From JAVKSL01 sp039583695 (lineage in GTDB: Bacteria > Actinomycetota > Acidimicrobiia > Acidimicrobiales > JAJPHD01): 16,142 nucleotides of DNA. The stretch's first letter is position 1; every line of letters starts with the position of its first letter. The notes beneath the pieces were generated by a model, which made no database searches, was not told the DNA's origin, and saw only the letters and a list, made by a program, of their open reading frames with translations. Below, one piece after another: positions 1 to 6,894 of the stretch. The DNA is taken from contig JAVKSL010000063.1 of the NCBI GenBank assembly GCA_039583695.1, forward strand, positions 1-16,142, in the 5' to 3' direction. A program made the position numbers and the translations under genes.

Positions 1-111
1 CGGCACCTCCGGCACCTCCGGCCCCGGCACCTCCGGCACCTCCGGCCCCGGCACCTCCGGCACCTCCGGCCCCGGCATCTCCGGCACCGGCATCTTCGGC
101 CCCGGCACCTC
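1..111. repeat. 24-bp tandem repeat, degenerate on its right side
   Basis: Three perfect 24-bp copies fill 1-72. Each is built of two 9-bp units (CGGCACCTC) and one 6-bp unit (CGGCCC). Related degenerate units continue to about 111. All unit lengths are multiples of three, so any reading frame is preserved, as expected for a repeat inside a coding region. Read leftward it would encode Gly/Ala-rich or Pro-Glu-Val-rich repeats depending on frame. The repeat runs off the window, so its full length is unknown. Confidence 0.9.
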
Positions 112-169
112 CGGAACCGAGTGTCGCCCCCCAGGGCCGGTGTGTGGACCGGTCCCGGGGGGATGCCAC
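1..169 (-). CDS. Possible start of a repeat-rich leftward gene (partial)
   Basis: Directly after the tadC stop, a minus-strand frame opens at a GTG (169-167) and stays open to the window edge. It would encode a short Arg/Pro-containing start followed by Gly-Ala-rich repeats made by the 24-bp tandem repeat. It lies in the same direction as the pilus operon and only a few bases after tadC, so it could be a further operon member. There is no well-spaced ribosome binding site and no recognisable domain. A second minus frame, rich in Pro-Glu-Val, is also open. I do not recognise the product and the call is weak. Confidence 0.2.
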   Translation of the reverse strand, partial: MASPRDRSTHRPWGATLGSGGAGAEDAGAGDAGAGGAGGAGAGGAGGAGAGGAGGA

Positions 170-174
170 CCTGC

Positions 175-1131
175 TCAATGCAGGTCCTTGAAGATCTTGA
201 ATATCGAGCCAACTGCCGGCCCCATGACCACGATCATGATCGCCGGGAAAATAAGCATCACCATCGGGAACAGCATCTTGACTGGCAGCTTGGCCGCCTT
301 TTCCCGGGCCCACTGGCGCCGGCGCAGCCTCATCTCGACAGCTTGTGCCCGCAGGACCGGCCCGATCGGCATCCCGAGGGCATCGGCCTGCACCAGGGCA
401 AGGACAAAGGCGGACAGGTCAGGCACCTCCGTTCGCCTCTTGAGGTTGTGCAGGGCCTCCCGGCGGCTCAGCCCTAGCTCCATCTCTTTCAGCGTGCGAG
501 CCAGCTCCAGTCCGAGAGGGCTGGAGAACGTGTCGCAGACCACCGCCATCGCACCTTCGAATCCCGAGCCTGCCTCGACCGCTATCGCCAGCAGGTCCAA
601 GACGTCGGGGAGATCCTTACGGATGGCGTCCTGGCGCTGGCGGGTGGCCCGGCTGAGCCATGCCCGGGGCCCGATGGCTCCCACCCCGATCAGCAGGAGC
701 AGCGTTACGATGCCTATGGCCGTGCTGACACTGCCCAGGACGTCCACCCCGATACCCAGGATCAAGCCGGTCCCGAGCGAGAGCAACTGCAGGCTGATGA
801 ACTCCTCGGCCCTCACCCGTCCGGCCAGGCCGGCGACAACCAGGCGGTTGTGGATTCGCTCGACGTACTCGCTGGGCGCCATAGCGCGGACCTTGGTCAC
901 CACGCTGGCGACAAGCGGCGCGACCATCCGCAGGCTCACCGACTCGCGCAGGTCCCGCTCGAACTGGCTGCCACCCGCTGACCAGTCCTCCTCGGCGTCC
1001 AGCTGGGCCAGGTACTCCGACGGGCTGTTGGGGACCATCCGCCAGCGCATGATTCCAAGTGCAGTCGCTGCGCCCCCGGTCACTGCGATCACGCAGGCCA
1101 CTCCGAGCACGATGGTCATGGTCAAGCTCAT
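175..1131 (-). CDS. tadC: Tad pilus inner-membrane platform protein TadC
   Basis: The protein is 318 aa from an ATG whose first bases overlap the tadB stop (ATGA at 1128-1131). A longer in-frame ORF begins inside tadB but is not needed. It has one N-terminal membrane helix, a second hydrophobic block around residues 115-155, a cytoplasmic type II/IV secretion F-type (T2SSF) domain containing DLPDVLDLLAIAVEAGSGF, and a C-terminal helix. That helix carries the TadC hallmark LPVKMLFPMVMLIFPAIM. With TadB it should form the inner-membrane platform on which the CpaF ATPase drives Flp pilin assembly or retraction. The position after cpaF and tadB is the standard tad order. Length is normal for the family and nothing looks broken. 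Confidence 0.93.
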   Translation of the reverse strand: MSLTMTIVLGVACVIAVTGGAATALGIMRWRMVPNSPSEYLAQLDAEEDWSAGGSQFERDLRESVSLRMVAPLVASVVTKVRAMAPSEYVERIHNRLVVAGLAGRVRAEEFISLQLLSLGTGLILGIGVDVLGSVSTAIGIVTLLLLIGVGAIGPRAWLSRATRQRQDAIRKDLPDVLDLLAIAVEAGSGFEGAMAVVCDTFSSPLGLELARTLKEMELGLSRREALHNLKRRTEVPDLSAFVLALVQADALGMPIGPVLRAQAVEMRLRRRQWAREKAAKLPVKMLFPMVMLIFPAIMIVVMGPAVGSIFKIFKDLH

Positions 1132-2093
1132 AGCTCGATCTTCGCCATGCGTAGGATTATGTACCCACCCAGCATCACCAGGACCGCGGTGAGGCCCAGC
1201 ACCAGCAGGCCCATACCGTGAAACATCGGCGCCATATATCTGGGATCGGTGATGTTGATCACCAGCAGCAAGAACACAGGTAGCGCGGCCAGGACCCAGG
1301 CCGACATCCGGTTCTCGGCCGTGAGGACCCGGACCTCCCGGCTGACCTCTTCGCGGGCCCGGATGTAGTCGGTGAGGGTGTGCAGCAGGTCGGCCAGGCG
1401 CCCTCCCGTGGATTGCTGGATGGCGATCGCCTGGACGACCCAATCGAGGTCCTTGACCCCGATGCGGGTAGCCATCCGTCGGAGCGAGTCCATCAGCGGG
1501 TCGCCCAAGCGGGTCTCGTTGACCACCCGCCCAAACTCCTCCGACAGGGGGGCGCTAGCCTCCTCGCACATCATCTGTATCGAGCGCAGGAAGGTGTGCC
1601 CCCCCGACAAGGAAGCCGCGATCAGGGAGAGCGCCCCGGGCAGCTGGGCCTCGAATGCCCGCCGGCGCTTTTCGATACGGCGGTTGATGACCACGTTGGC
1701 CACCACCGGACCGGCCAGCAGGGCGATGACGCCCAGCAAGGCGTGGCTGGTCACCAGGGCGATCACCACTCCTCCGATCACCGACAGCGAGGCCACAAAG
1801 ACCACCAGCTCGCCGGGCCGGAGTAGGATGCGGGCCCGTTCCAGGCGCATTGCCAGCTTCCCGTCGGCGTCCAGGCGCCCGACGACGGTGTTGGCAAAGC
1901 CAACAGAGGCGGACAACGGGCCGGCGCTGGACTCGGTGACCGTGGCCACGTCGACGTCGTTCTCGCCCCAGGGCAGGTCGAGCACCGCGGCCAAAGCGTT
2001 GTCCCGCTCTCTTTCCCGCATGAGCAGTCCCACGACAATCAGGGCCAGCCCGAGGGCGACGCCCATTGCCAAGAGGACATGGGTCAGGCTCAT
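1128..2093 (-). CDS. tadB: Tad pilus inner-membrane platform protein TadB
   Basis: The 321-aa protein starts at an ATG that overlaps the cpaF stop by four bases (ATGA). It has an N-terminal helix (about residues 5-25), a pair of helices around 95-135, a T2SSF domain (about 150-255) with ALSLIAASLSGGHTFLRSIQ and a TGGRLADLLHTL stretch, and two C-terminal helices (about 262-315). This is the usual TadB layout, paralogous to TadC. The family forms the membrane platform of the Tad type IVc pilus and contacts the CpaF ATPase. Overlap with both neighbours implies one transcript with coupled translation. Assignment as TadB rather than TadC rests on order and on the paired gene downstream. Confidence 0.93.
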   Translation of the reverse strand: MSLTHVLLAMGVALGLALIVVGLLMRERERDNALAAVLDLPWGENDVDVATVTESSAGPLSASVGFANTVVGRLDADGKLAMRLERARILLRPGELVVFVASLSVIGGVVIALVTSHALLGVIALLAGPVVANVVINRRIEKRRRAFEAQLPGALSLIAASLSGGHTFLRSIQMMCEEASAPLSEEFGRVVNETRLGDPLMDSLRRMATRIGVKDLDWVVQAIAIQQSTGGRLADLLHTLTDYIRAREEVSREVRVLTAENRMSAWVLAALPVFLLLVINITDPRYMAPMFHGMGLLVLGLTAVLVMLGGYIILRMAKIEL

Positions 2094-3817
2094 CGCATTT
2101 CCTCCATTTCTTTCGAGCTGTGCTCAGAACGCGGCTCAGCCCGCCCGAGGTCGCGCTCGATGAGCTCTCGCTGGGTGGGCAGCCGCATCCTCCGCCCTCC
2201 TGTGTATGTGCTCGCCGGCGCCGCAGGCTCCACCGACGGGCGGAACAGCCGGGCGGGGAGCTCGATGCCCCGCTGGGCCAGGCGGTCAAGCATCTTCGGG
2301 CGCAAGCCGGATGGCTCGAGGTGGCCACCACCGGGGGTGTGCTGCCACTTGAAGACGTCCTGCAACAGGATCACGTCTCCCTCCAGGCCCTGCAGCTCGG
2401 TCACTGCCGCCACGGTCCTGGCCCCGCTGGCCTGGCGCTCCAGATGCACGATCAGGTCCAGAGCGGATCCGATCTGCTCCCGGATCGCCCTCACCGGCAG
2501 CTCGAATCCAGCCATGAGCACCATCGTCTCCAGGCGGCTCATGGCGTCGCGGGGGCTGTTGGCGTGCACCGTGGTGAGCGAGCCCTCATGCCCGGTGTTC
2601 ATGGCTTGGAGCATGTCCAGGGCTTCGGGACCACGAACCTCGCCGACCAGGATGCGGTCAGGGCGCATCCGCAGTGTGTTGCGCACCAGCTCGCGGATGC
2701 GGATCTCGCCCGCTCCCTCGGCGTTGGGGGGCCTGGCTTCGAGGCTCAGCACGTGGGGCTGCTGGAGCTGGAGCTCGGCGGAGTCCTCGATGGTCACGAT
2801 CCGCTCACCGTCCGGAATGAAAGACGACAGCACGTTGAGCATCGTGGTCTTGCCGGTGCCGGTGCCCCCGCTCACCAGGATGTTGAGGCGCCCCCGTACG
2901 CAGGCTTCGAGGATCAGGGCCAGGTCCGCGGTGAGCGACCCGAAATTGATCAGGTCGGTGACGGTGTAGGCCTCCTCGGGGAACCGGCGGATGGTGAGGA
3001 TCGCCCCGTGGATAGCGACAGGAGGGAGGACCGCGTTGACCCGGGAGCCGTCAGGGAGCCGGGCGTCCACCATCGGGGAGCCCTCGTCCAGGCGGCGCCC
3101 GACGGTGGTGACGATCTTGTCGATGATCTGGCGGTATTGGGCGTCGTTGTCGAAAGCCACGTCGGTGGGCTCCAGGCGGCCCGCCCGCTCGACCCAGATG
3201 TCGTCGAAGGCGTTGCACATGATCTCGGTGATGCTGGAATCAGCCAGAAGGGTCTCGAGCGGGCCGTAGCCAAGGGTGTCCTGGATGACCTCCTCGACGA
3301 ACCTGCGCCTCTGCACGGGAGAGACCTTGACGTCCTCCCTGGCCAGGATCCGGTCAACTGCTGCTCGCACCTCACGGGCGAGCGCATCGCCAGCTAGGCC
3401 CTGGACCCGGGGTGCCACGTCGGCGAGGACCAGGTCACGGACCATCCTCTTGGAACGTTCCCAGGCCGAGCCGTCGACCGCTGCCCCGCCGGGGCGAGGG
3501 ACCCGTGGGCGGCCCGGGGTGTTGCCGGGTCGGTTGTCGGGTCGGTTGTCGGGTCGGTTGTCGGGTCGGTTGTCGGGTCGGTTGTCGGGTCGGTTGTCGG
3601 GTCGGGCGTCGGGTCGGGCGTCGGGTCGGGCGTCGGGTCGGGCGTCGGGTCGGGCGTCGGGTCGGGCGGTCCCAACGGCGGTCAGCTCGCCGGGTGCGGG
3701 GGCGGGCCAGGACCTGGCCGCGGGCTGAGCCGGGGCGGGCTGTCCTGCTCCGAGTCGGCCACGGGTGCCAGCGGGGCGCCGGCCCTCGATCTCGGCGAGC
3801 TTGTCTGAGAGTCTCAT
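2090..3817 (-). CDS. cpaF: Tad pilus assembly ATPase CpaF/TadA (VirB11-like)
   Basis: The chosen ATG (3817-3815) overlaps the tadZ stop as ATGA and is preceded by AGAAGGTGG at good spacing. An ATG 21 bp further upstream is less likely. The product is 575 aa. Residues 1-110 are low-complexity and Pro/Ala/Arg-rich, with a tetrapeptide array (RPDA then RPDN). After that comes a canonical secretion ATPase: an N-terminal domain with LGYGPLETLL, Walker A SGGTGTGKTT (Lys about 323), an acidic VTIEDSAEL box, Walker B-region RILVGEVRGPEALDML, and the His box GSLTTVHANSP. It hydrolyses ATP at the cytoplasmic face to power Flp pilus assembly through TadB/TadC. The ATPase core is intact; the repeat-bearing N-terminal extension is unusual. 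About 80 residues after the core are also poorly conserved-looking. Confidence 0.95.
   Translation of the reverse strand: MRLSDKLAEIEGRRPAGTRGRLGAGQPAPAQPAARSWPAPAPGELTAVGTARPDARPDARPDARPDARPDARPDNRPDNRPDNRPDNRPDNRPDNRPGNTPGRPRVPRPGGAAVDGSAWERSKRMVRDLVLADVAPRVQGLAGDALAREVRAAVDRILAREDVKVSPVQRRRFVEEVIQDTLGYGPLETLLADSSITEIMCNAFDDIWVERAGRLEPTDVAFDNDAQYRQIIDKIVTTVGRRLDEGSPMVDARLPDGSRVNAVLPPVAIHGAILTIRRFPEEAYTVTDLINFGSLTADLALILEACVRGRLNILVSGGTGTGKTTMLNVLSSFIPDGERIVTIEDSAELQLQQPHVLSLEARPPNAEGAGEIRIRELVRNTLRMRPDRILVGEVRGPEALDMLQAMNTGHEGSLTTVHANSPRDAMSRLETMVLMAGFELPVRAIREQIGSALDLIVHLERQASGARTVAAVTELQGLEGDVILLQDVFKWQHTPGGGHLEPSGLRPKMLDRLAQRGIELPARLFRPSVEPAAPASTYTGGRRMRLPTQRELIERDLGRAEPRSEHSSKEMEEMR
3527..3670 (-). 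repeat. 12-bp in-frame tandem repeat in the cpaF 5' part
   Basis: Six perfect copies of GGGTCGGTTGTC (3527-3598) are followed by five copies of GGGTCGGGCGTC (3599-3658) and one variant unit to 3670. Read on the minus strand this gives five RPDA units followed by six RPDN units and a degenerate RPGN. Two homogeneous blocks of variants suggest recent expansion by slippage or unequal exchange. Copy-number change would alter protein length by four residues per unit without a frameshift. Confidence 0.97.
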
Positions 3818-5259
3818 ATTCCACCTTCTCGAAGCCACTTGGGCCAGAACCGGCGGCGCCGGTTGCCGGGGGTCGAGAACTCGACGGCTGAGCGTTCCTC
3901 AGAGCCGAGGAGCTGGGTGAACGTCGAGACCAAGAGCCTGCTGATCTCCGCTCCCGGATCGGAGGCGATCACCGGCTGGCCCATATTGATGGAACGGCTG
4001 ACCTCGCGTGAGTAGGGAAGGACCGCGGAGAACTCCTTGGCGAACAGCTTGACCACCTGGTTCACGTCTATGCCCACGTCGCGCTCGGCCTTGTTGAGGA
4101 CCAGACGAATGTTCTCGGAGGGGATCTTGAGCCTGTCCAGGGTATGCACGAACAAGCCCAGGTTGCGGATGCTCGGCGTGTCCAGCGTGGTCACCGCGAA
4201 CAGCAAGTCGGATCGGTCGAACGCCGCCAGCACCACTTCGGTGAGCGCTGCCGGGGTGTCCACTATGACCATGTCGAAGCATGCCATGGCCACCTCGATC
4301 ACCTTGCCAACCTCCGAAGGAGCGATCCTGTCGGCCTGGGAGGGGTCTCGGGGCGCGGCCAGCACCCAGGCGCCGGTGTCGTGGCGCACCAGGTACTCCT
4401 CGAAGTGGGCGGCCAGCTCGCCCGGGTCGTCGCCGGGCAGTTCGAGCACGTCGGCGATGGTGAAATGTGGCTTCAGTTGGAGAGCGGTCGAAACCTCTCC
4501 GAACTGCAGGTCGAGGTCCAGGATGCAGGTCCTCCGCCCGTGCCCGGCAAAGAAGCAAGCCAGGTTGCTGGCCAGGAACGTCTTGCCGCAGCCCCCGGTG
4601 GCCGACGCGATGGTGATGACCGTTCCCATCGTCCCAGCCTTGGCCGGCCCAGCATCTTGAGAAATTGAGTCAAGCTGCCGGGCCGCCTTGCCCACCTCCG
4701 TCGCGCGCTCGATTGCCCGAACCAGGTCACCGGGAAGGGAGGGCAAGTAGACCAAGTCGATGGCCCCGGTTCGCACGACGGAGGGGATGGAGAGGCGGTG
4801 TTCCTTGGGAAAGGCCAGCACCAGGGGGGTCCGCGGCGCGGTCTCGTGCATCAGGCGAAGGCGCTCCAAGCCCGCCGGGGTGGCGGTGCTGGGACCGGCC
4901 AGGACCAGGTCGAACGGTGCCTCGCTCTCCATGATGACCACGGCTTCGTTGGCGTCGGCGCAGGTCTGCATCACCGGGTAGCCAGCCTGAGACCCGAGGC
5001 TGTGGGTCCCGTTGGCAATCGTCACTGGTCCCCGGGCCCCGGGACCCCCCGGCCCGGGGCCCAGGACTCTGAGGGCGGCGGAACCGCCCGCCCGGGTGGC
5101 GAAGCTTACGCGAACCTCCATGGCCAGCGACTCGTCGTCGTTGATCACCAAGAGGCGTGGCGGCTGGGTGAGCTTGGGGGTGCCAAAACCCGTTGGGAGG
5201 GGGCCGGGTGAAGGCCTGCCTCGGGGGGGGCTGTAGGTGAGCATCGAGATCGGGGTCAT
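3814..5259 (-). CDS. tadZ: TadZ/CpaE-like pilus localisation ATPase
   Basis: The product is 481 aa, with its ATG overlapping the upstream cpaB stop (ATGA at 5256-5259). Residues about 34-190 resemble a response-regulator receiver fold (LLVINDDES; FDLVLAGPS) with a Gly/Pro insertion near 67-78. The position that should hold the phospho-acceptor Asp in FDLVLAGPS is not Asp, so it looks like a pseudo-receiver. Residues about 211-450 are a MinD/ParA-type ATPase: SATGGCGKT (219-227), LDLDLQFGE (Asp248/Asp250) and MVIVDTPA (Asp334). TadZ proteins place the Tad machinery in the cell. The deviant Walker A signature lysine (K in KGG) is Thr221 here, whereas the P-loop Lys226 is kept. The C-terminus ends in a basic tail, RRRRFWPKW. 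Confidence 0.9.
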   Translation of the reverse strand: MTPISMLTYSPPRGRPSPGPLPTGFGTPKLTQPPRLLVINDDESLAMEVRVSFATRAGGSAALRVLGPGPGGPGARGPVTIANGTHSLGSQAGYPVMQTCADANEAVVIMESEAPFDLVLAGPSTATPAGLERLRLMHETAPRTPLVLAFPKEHRLSIPSVVRTGAIDLVYLPSLPGDLVRAIERATEVGKAARQLDSISQDAGPAKAGTMGTVITIASATGGCGKTFLASNLACFFAGHGRRTCILDLDLQFGEVSTALQLKPHFTIADVLELPGDDPGELAAHFEEYLVRHDTGAWVLAAPRDPSQADRIAPSEVGKVIEVAMACFDMVIVDTPAALTEVVLAAFDRSDLLFAVTTLDTPSIRNLGLFVHTLDRLKIPSENIRLVLNKAERDVGIDVNQVVKLFAKEFSAVLPYSREVSRSINMGQPVIASDPGAEISRLLVSTFTQLLGSEERSAVEFSTPGNRRRRFWPKWLREGGI

Positions 5260-5831
5260 GGCGCTGTCGCCAGGATGTTGGAAGCGTTATGTCCGGGGGT
5301 CGAGGGTATAGAGGTGGTCCCCGGCGGGACCAGTGCGGTGTAGATGGCCGCGGAGCTGGTCAGGTAGATCAAGGCCTCGGCTTGGCTTGGGGTGACGGCG
5401 AGCACCAGCTCGGCGCTGCCGCCAGTGGTGGAGGGTGCGGGCTCCTGGACCGCCAGCACCTTCACGTTGCCCAGCACAAGCTTGGCCAGTGGTGCGGCAA
5501 GTGACGTGTGGGCCGGCTGATTCTTGAAGGTCCCGTAGATATCCAGCTTGTCACCCACTACTGGGTACCCATCAACTGCCTGGGTCGAGTTGAGCGATAG
5601 GGCCACGGCTACCATGCCGGTGGGGATGTGGAGCGATGCGGCGCCTATAGGCGTGCCCGGGCTCCCACTTCCATTGCTGGCCACGGGTGCCGTCGCCGGC
5701 GCTGGCTGCGTGGCGACCGTCGATGGCTTGTTGGTGCCCCTGGTGAGGGCGATGAGGACGCCTATGCCGCCCAAGATGAAGACGAGCACACCCACGAGAA
5801 TGAGAGTGGTGGATTTGCGGCGGACTGCCAC
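5256..5831 (-). CDS. cpaB: CpaB/RcpC-like Flp pilus assembly protein
   Basis: The 191-aa product starts at GTG (5831-5829), preceded by CGGAGG at seven-base spacing. It has a short basic N-terminus, one membrane helix (about residues 9-29), a Pro/Ala/Thr/Ser-rich linker (about 35-60) and a globular part. That part contains MVAVALSLNSTQAVDGYPVVGDKLDIYG split over residues about 73-100, which matches the RcpC/CpaB C-terminal region, and ELVLAVTPSQAEALIYL. It is short for CpaB and a full SAF domain is not evident. It is the first gene of the leftward pilus operon and probably works at the outer face of the membrane. Family assignment is good; the exact role in a bacterium without a secretin is uncertain. 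Confidence 0.8.
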   Translation of the reverse strand: MAVRRKSTTLILVGVLVFILGGIGVLIALTRGTNKPSTVATQPAPATAPVASNGSGSPGTPIGAASLHIPTGMVAVALSLNSTQAVDGYPVVGDKLDIYGTFKNQPAHTSLAAPLAKLVLGNVKVLAVQEPAPSTTGGSAELVLAVTPSQAEALIYLTSSAAIYTALVPPGTTSIPSTPGHNASNILATAP

Positions 5832-5955
5832 GCCGATGCCTCCGGTGGTCAGGGCCTACCCAGTGACGGGACGGCCGGTTGGGTTCACGTGTGTGGTATC
5901 GACCCTTCGATCACCGCCGAGCATGGTCAGTGGTGCCTATTTTGCCTGGCCAGAA

Positions 5956-5965
5956 TGACTAGTCA
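5956..5965. promoter_or_regulatory. Palindromic putative operator TGACTAGTCA (site 1)
   Basis: This is a perfect 10-bp palindrome, centred about 26 bp upstream of the predicted transcript start of the coiled-coil gene. The same motif recurs at 14982-14991 (one mismatch) and 15005-15014 (perfect), always preceded by AAT or with AATGACTAGTC in common. I saw no other copy in the window. I do not recognise a known regulator for it. Confidence 0.55.
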
Positions 5966-5970
5966 GGTGC

Positions 5971-5979
5971 TGGTAAGGT
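5971..5979 (+). promoter_or_regulatory. Extended -10-like box of the coiled-coil gene
   Basis: TGGTAAGGT contains a TG-N extension and a TANNNT-type -10 (TAAGGT, 5974-5979) ending eight bases before the ATG at 5988. This spacing would put the transcript start at or next to the start codon, the arrangement common for leaderless actinobacterial mRNAs. There is no clear -35. Confidence 0.45.
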
Positions 5980-5987
5980 CGGGGCTC

Positions 5988-6269
5988 ATGCGTCAGGCAG
6001 TCGTCGAGCGCCGCCTGTTCGACCTGTCGGCCCGCCTGGCGAAGGCCCGGGAGGAGCTGGCGGTCCTGGACGAGCAGCTGGAGGTGTTCGACGACATGGC
6101 ATCGCAGGCGCAGGTGAGCTCGGTGGTGAGGGACGACCGGGCGCTCTATGCGGAGGCCCGGCGTCACCTCGAGGCGATGCGCAAGGCCAGAGAGATGCTG
6201 TGTGGGAGCATCGCGCGGATGGAGGCCAAGCAGGAGCGCCTGATCGCCCGGTGTACCTCTGCCCTGTGA
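5988..6269 (+). CDS. Small charged coiled-coil protein, unknown function
   Basis: The product is 93 aa from ATG 5988. The sequence is almost entirely helical and charged, with heptad-like spacing of Leu/Val (RLFDLSARLAKAREELAVL; LEVF; ARRHLEAMRKAREML; IARMEAKQERL). This suggests two long helices forming a hairpin or dimeric coiled coil, with a break around VSSVVRDDR. It has no signal peptide or membrane helix, so it is likely cytoplasmic. An in-frame ATG at 5955 would lengthen it by 11 aa but overlaps the palindrome and would lie upstream of the predicted transcript start. The gene ends 16 bp before pdtaR, in the same direction, and may be functionally linked to it. I do not recognise a family. 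Confidence 0.75.
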   Translation: MRQAVVERRLFDLSARLAKAREELAVLDEQLEVFDDMASQAQVSSVVRDDRALYAEARRHLEAMRKAREMLCGSIARMEAKQERLIARCTSAL

Positions 6270-6270
6270 G

Positions 6271-6278
6271 TGTAGAGT
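6271..6278 (+). promoter_or_regulatory. Extended -10-like box directly before pdtaR
   Basis: TGTAGAGT spans the intergenic gap, with TAGAGT at 6273-6278 ending seven bases before the GTG at 6286. There is no Shine-Dalgarno sequence in the gap, so a leaderless pdtaR transcript is a reasonable inference. Read-through from the coiled-coil gene is also possible. Confidence 0.4.
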
Positions 6279-6285
6279 CGGCTCC

Positions 6286-6891
6286 GTGGCTTTGCGCGTC
6301 GTGATCGCCGAGGACGAGGCCATCGTCCGGCTCGACCTCCGGGAGATCCTGGAAGGGGAGGGATACGAGGTGGTCGGCGACACCGGGCGGGGTGACGAGG
6401 CCATCGCCCTGGTCCGTCGGCACCGCCCGGATCTGGCCATCCTCGATGTCAAGATGCCCGGGGTAGACGGCCTCACCGCTGCGCGGGAGATCACCGCGGA
6501 GGGTCTGGCAGCTGTGCTGATCCTCACCGCCTTCAGCCAGCGCAATCTCATCGAGGAGGCCCGGGACGCCGGGGTGATGGCCTACCTGGTGAAGCCGTTC
6601 CAGGCCAGCGAGCTAGTGCCGGCCATCGAGATGGCCCTTGGGCGCTACGTGGAGATGCAGGCGCTGGCCGATGCCAACCAGACCCTCGAAGGCGAGCGGG
6701 ATCGCCTGACCGACGCCCTCGAGACCCGTCGGATGGTCGATCGGGCGAAGGGTCGCCTGATGGACGAGTGCGGGATGCGCGAGATGGATGCCTTCCAGTT
6801 CATCCAGCGAAGCGCGATGAGCGAGCGGGTGATGATGCGCGAGATCGCCCGCCGGGTGGTCGAGGAGGGTTTGCGCCCCGAGGGGAGTTAG
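6286..6891 (+). CDS. pdtaR: ANTAR-domain response regulator, PdtaR-like
   Basis: The product is 201 aa from GTG 6286. Residues 1-120 are a complete receiver domain: acidic pocket Glu9/Asp10, phospho-acceptor Asp54 in LAILDVKMPG, Thr81 in LILTAF, and Lys103 in LVKPF. A helical linker (about 120-145) leads to an ANTAR RNA-binding domain (about 140-198) with the family pattern RRMVDRAKGRLMDECGM and DAFQFIQRSAM. Members of this family are phosphorylated by a sensor kinase such as PdtaS and bind dual hairpins in nascent mRNA to prevent termination. No partner kinase gene is in the window. The gene sits just before polA, four bases apart (stop 6889-6891, GTG 6895). All key residues are intact. Confidence 0.93.
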   Translation: MALRVVIAEDEAIVRLDLREILEGEGYEVVGDTGRGDEAIALVRRHRPDLAILDVKMPGVDGLTAAREITAEGLAAVLILTAFSQRNLIEEARDAGVMAYLVKPFQASELVPAIEMALGRYVEMQALADANQTLEGERDRLTDALETRRMVDRAKGRLMDECGMREMDAFQFIQRSAMSERVMMREIARRVVEEGLRPEGS

Positions 6892-6894
6892 GCA

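Larger units (their letters stand above)
5832..5987. promoter_or_regulatory. Divergent intergenic region between the tad operon and the coiled-coil gene
   Basis: This 156-bp gap must hold start signals for both directions. It contains the palindrome at 5956-5965, a rightward -10-like box at 5974-5979, and a small inverted repeat ATCGA-CCCT-TCGAT at 5898-5911. I found no convincing leftward -35/-10 pair for the pilus operon. The palindrome reads the same on both strands, so a factor bound there could affect either transcript. Confidence 0.5.

Noticed and set aside
140..1192. Long plus-strand open frame across the tadC region
   Set aside because: It is antisense to a clear TadC, is Arg/Ser/Pro-rich, and has no domain; it reflects the GC-rich third positions of the real gene.
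175..1443. Longer 422-aa version of TadC starting inside tadB
   Set aside because: The extra N-terminus is Arg/Gly/Pro-rich shadow sequence, while the ATGA overlap at 1128-1131 gives a normal start.
2066..3397. 443-aa plus-strand ORF opposite cpaF
   Set aside because: Composition is His/Gly/Arg-biased shadow sequence and the opposite strand encodes an intact secretion ATPase.
3527..3670. CRISPR-like array
   Set aside because: The 12-bp units are contiguous with no spacers and are in frame with cpaF; this is a coding minisatellite.
5898..5911. ATCGA-CCCT-TCGAT inverted repeat as tad operator
   Set aside because: Five-base arms are common by chance in this composition and there is no second copy.
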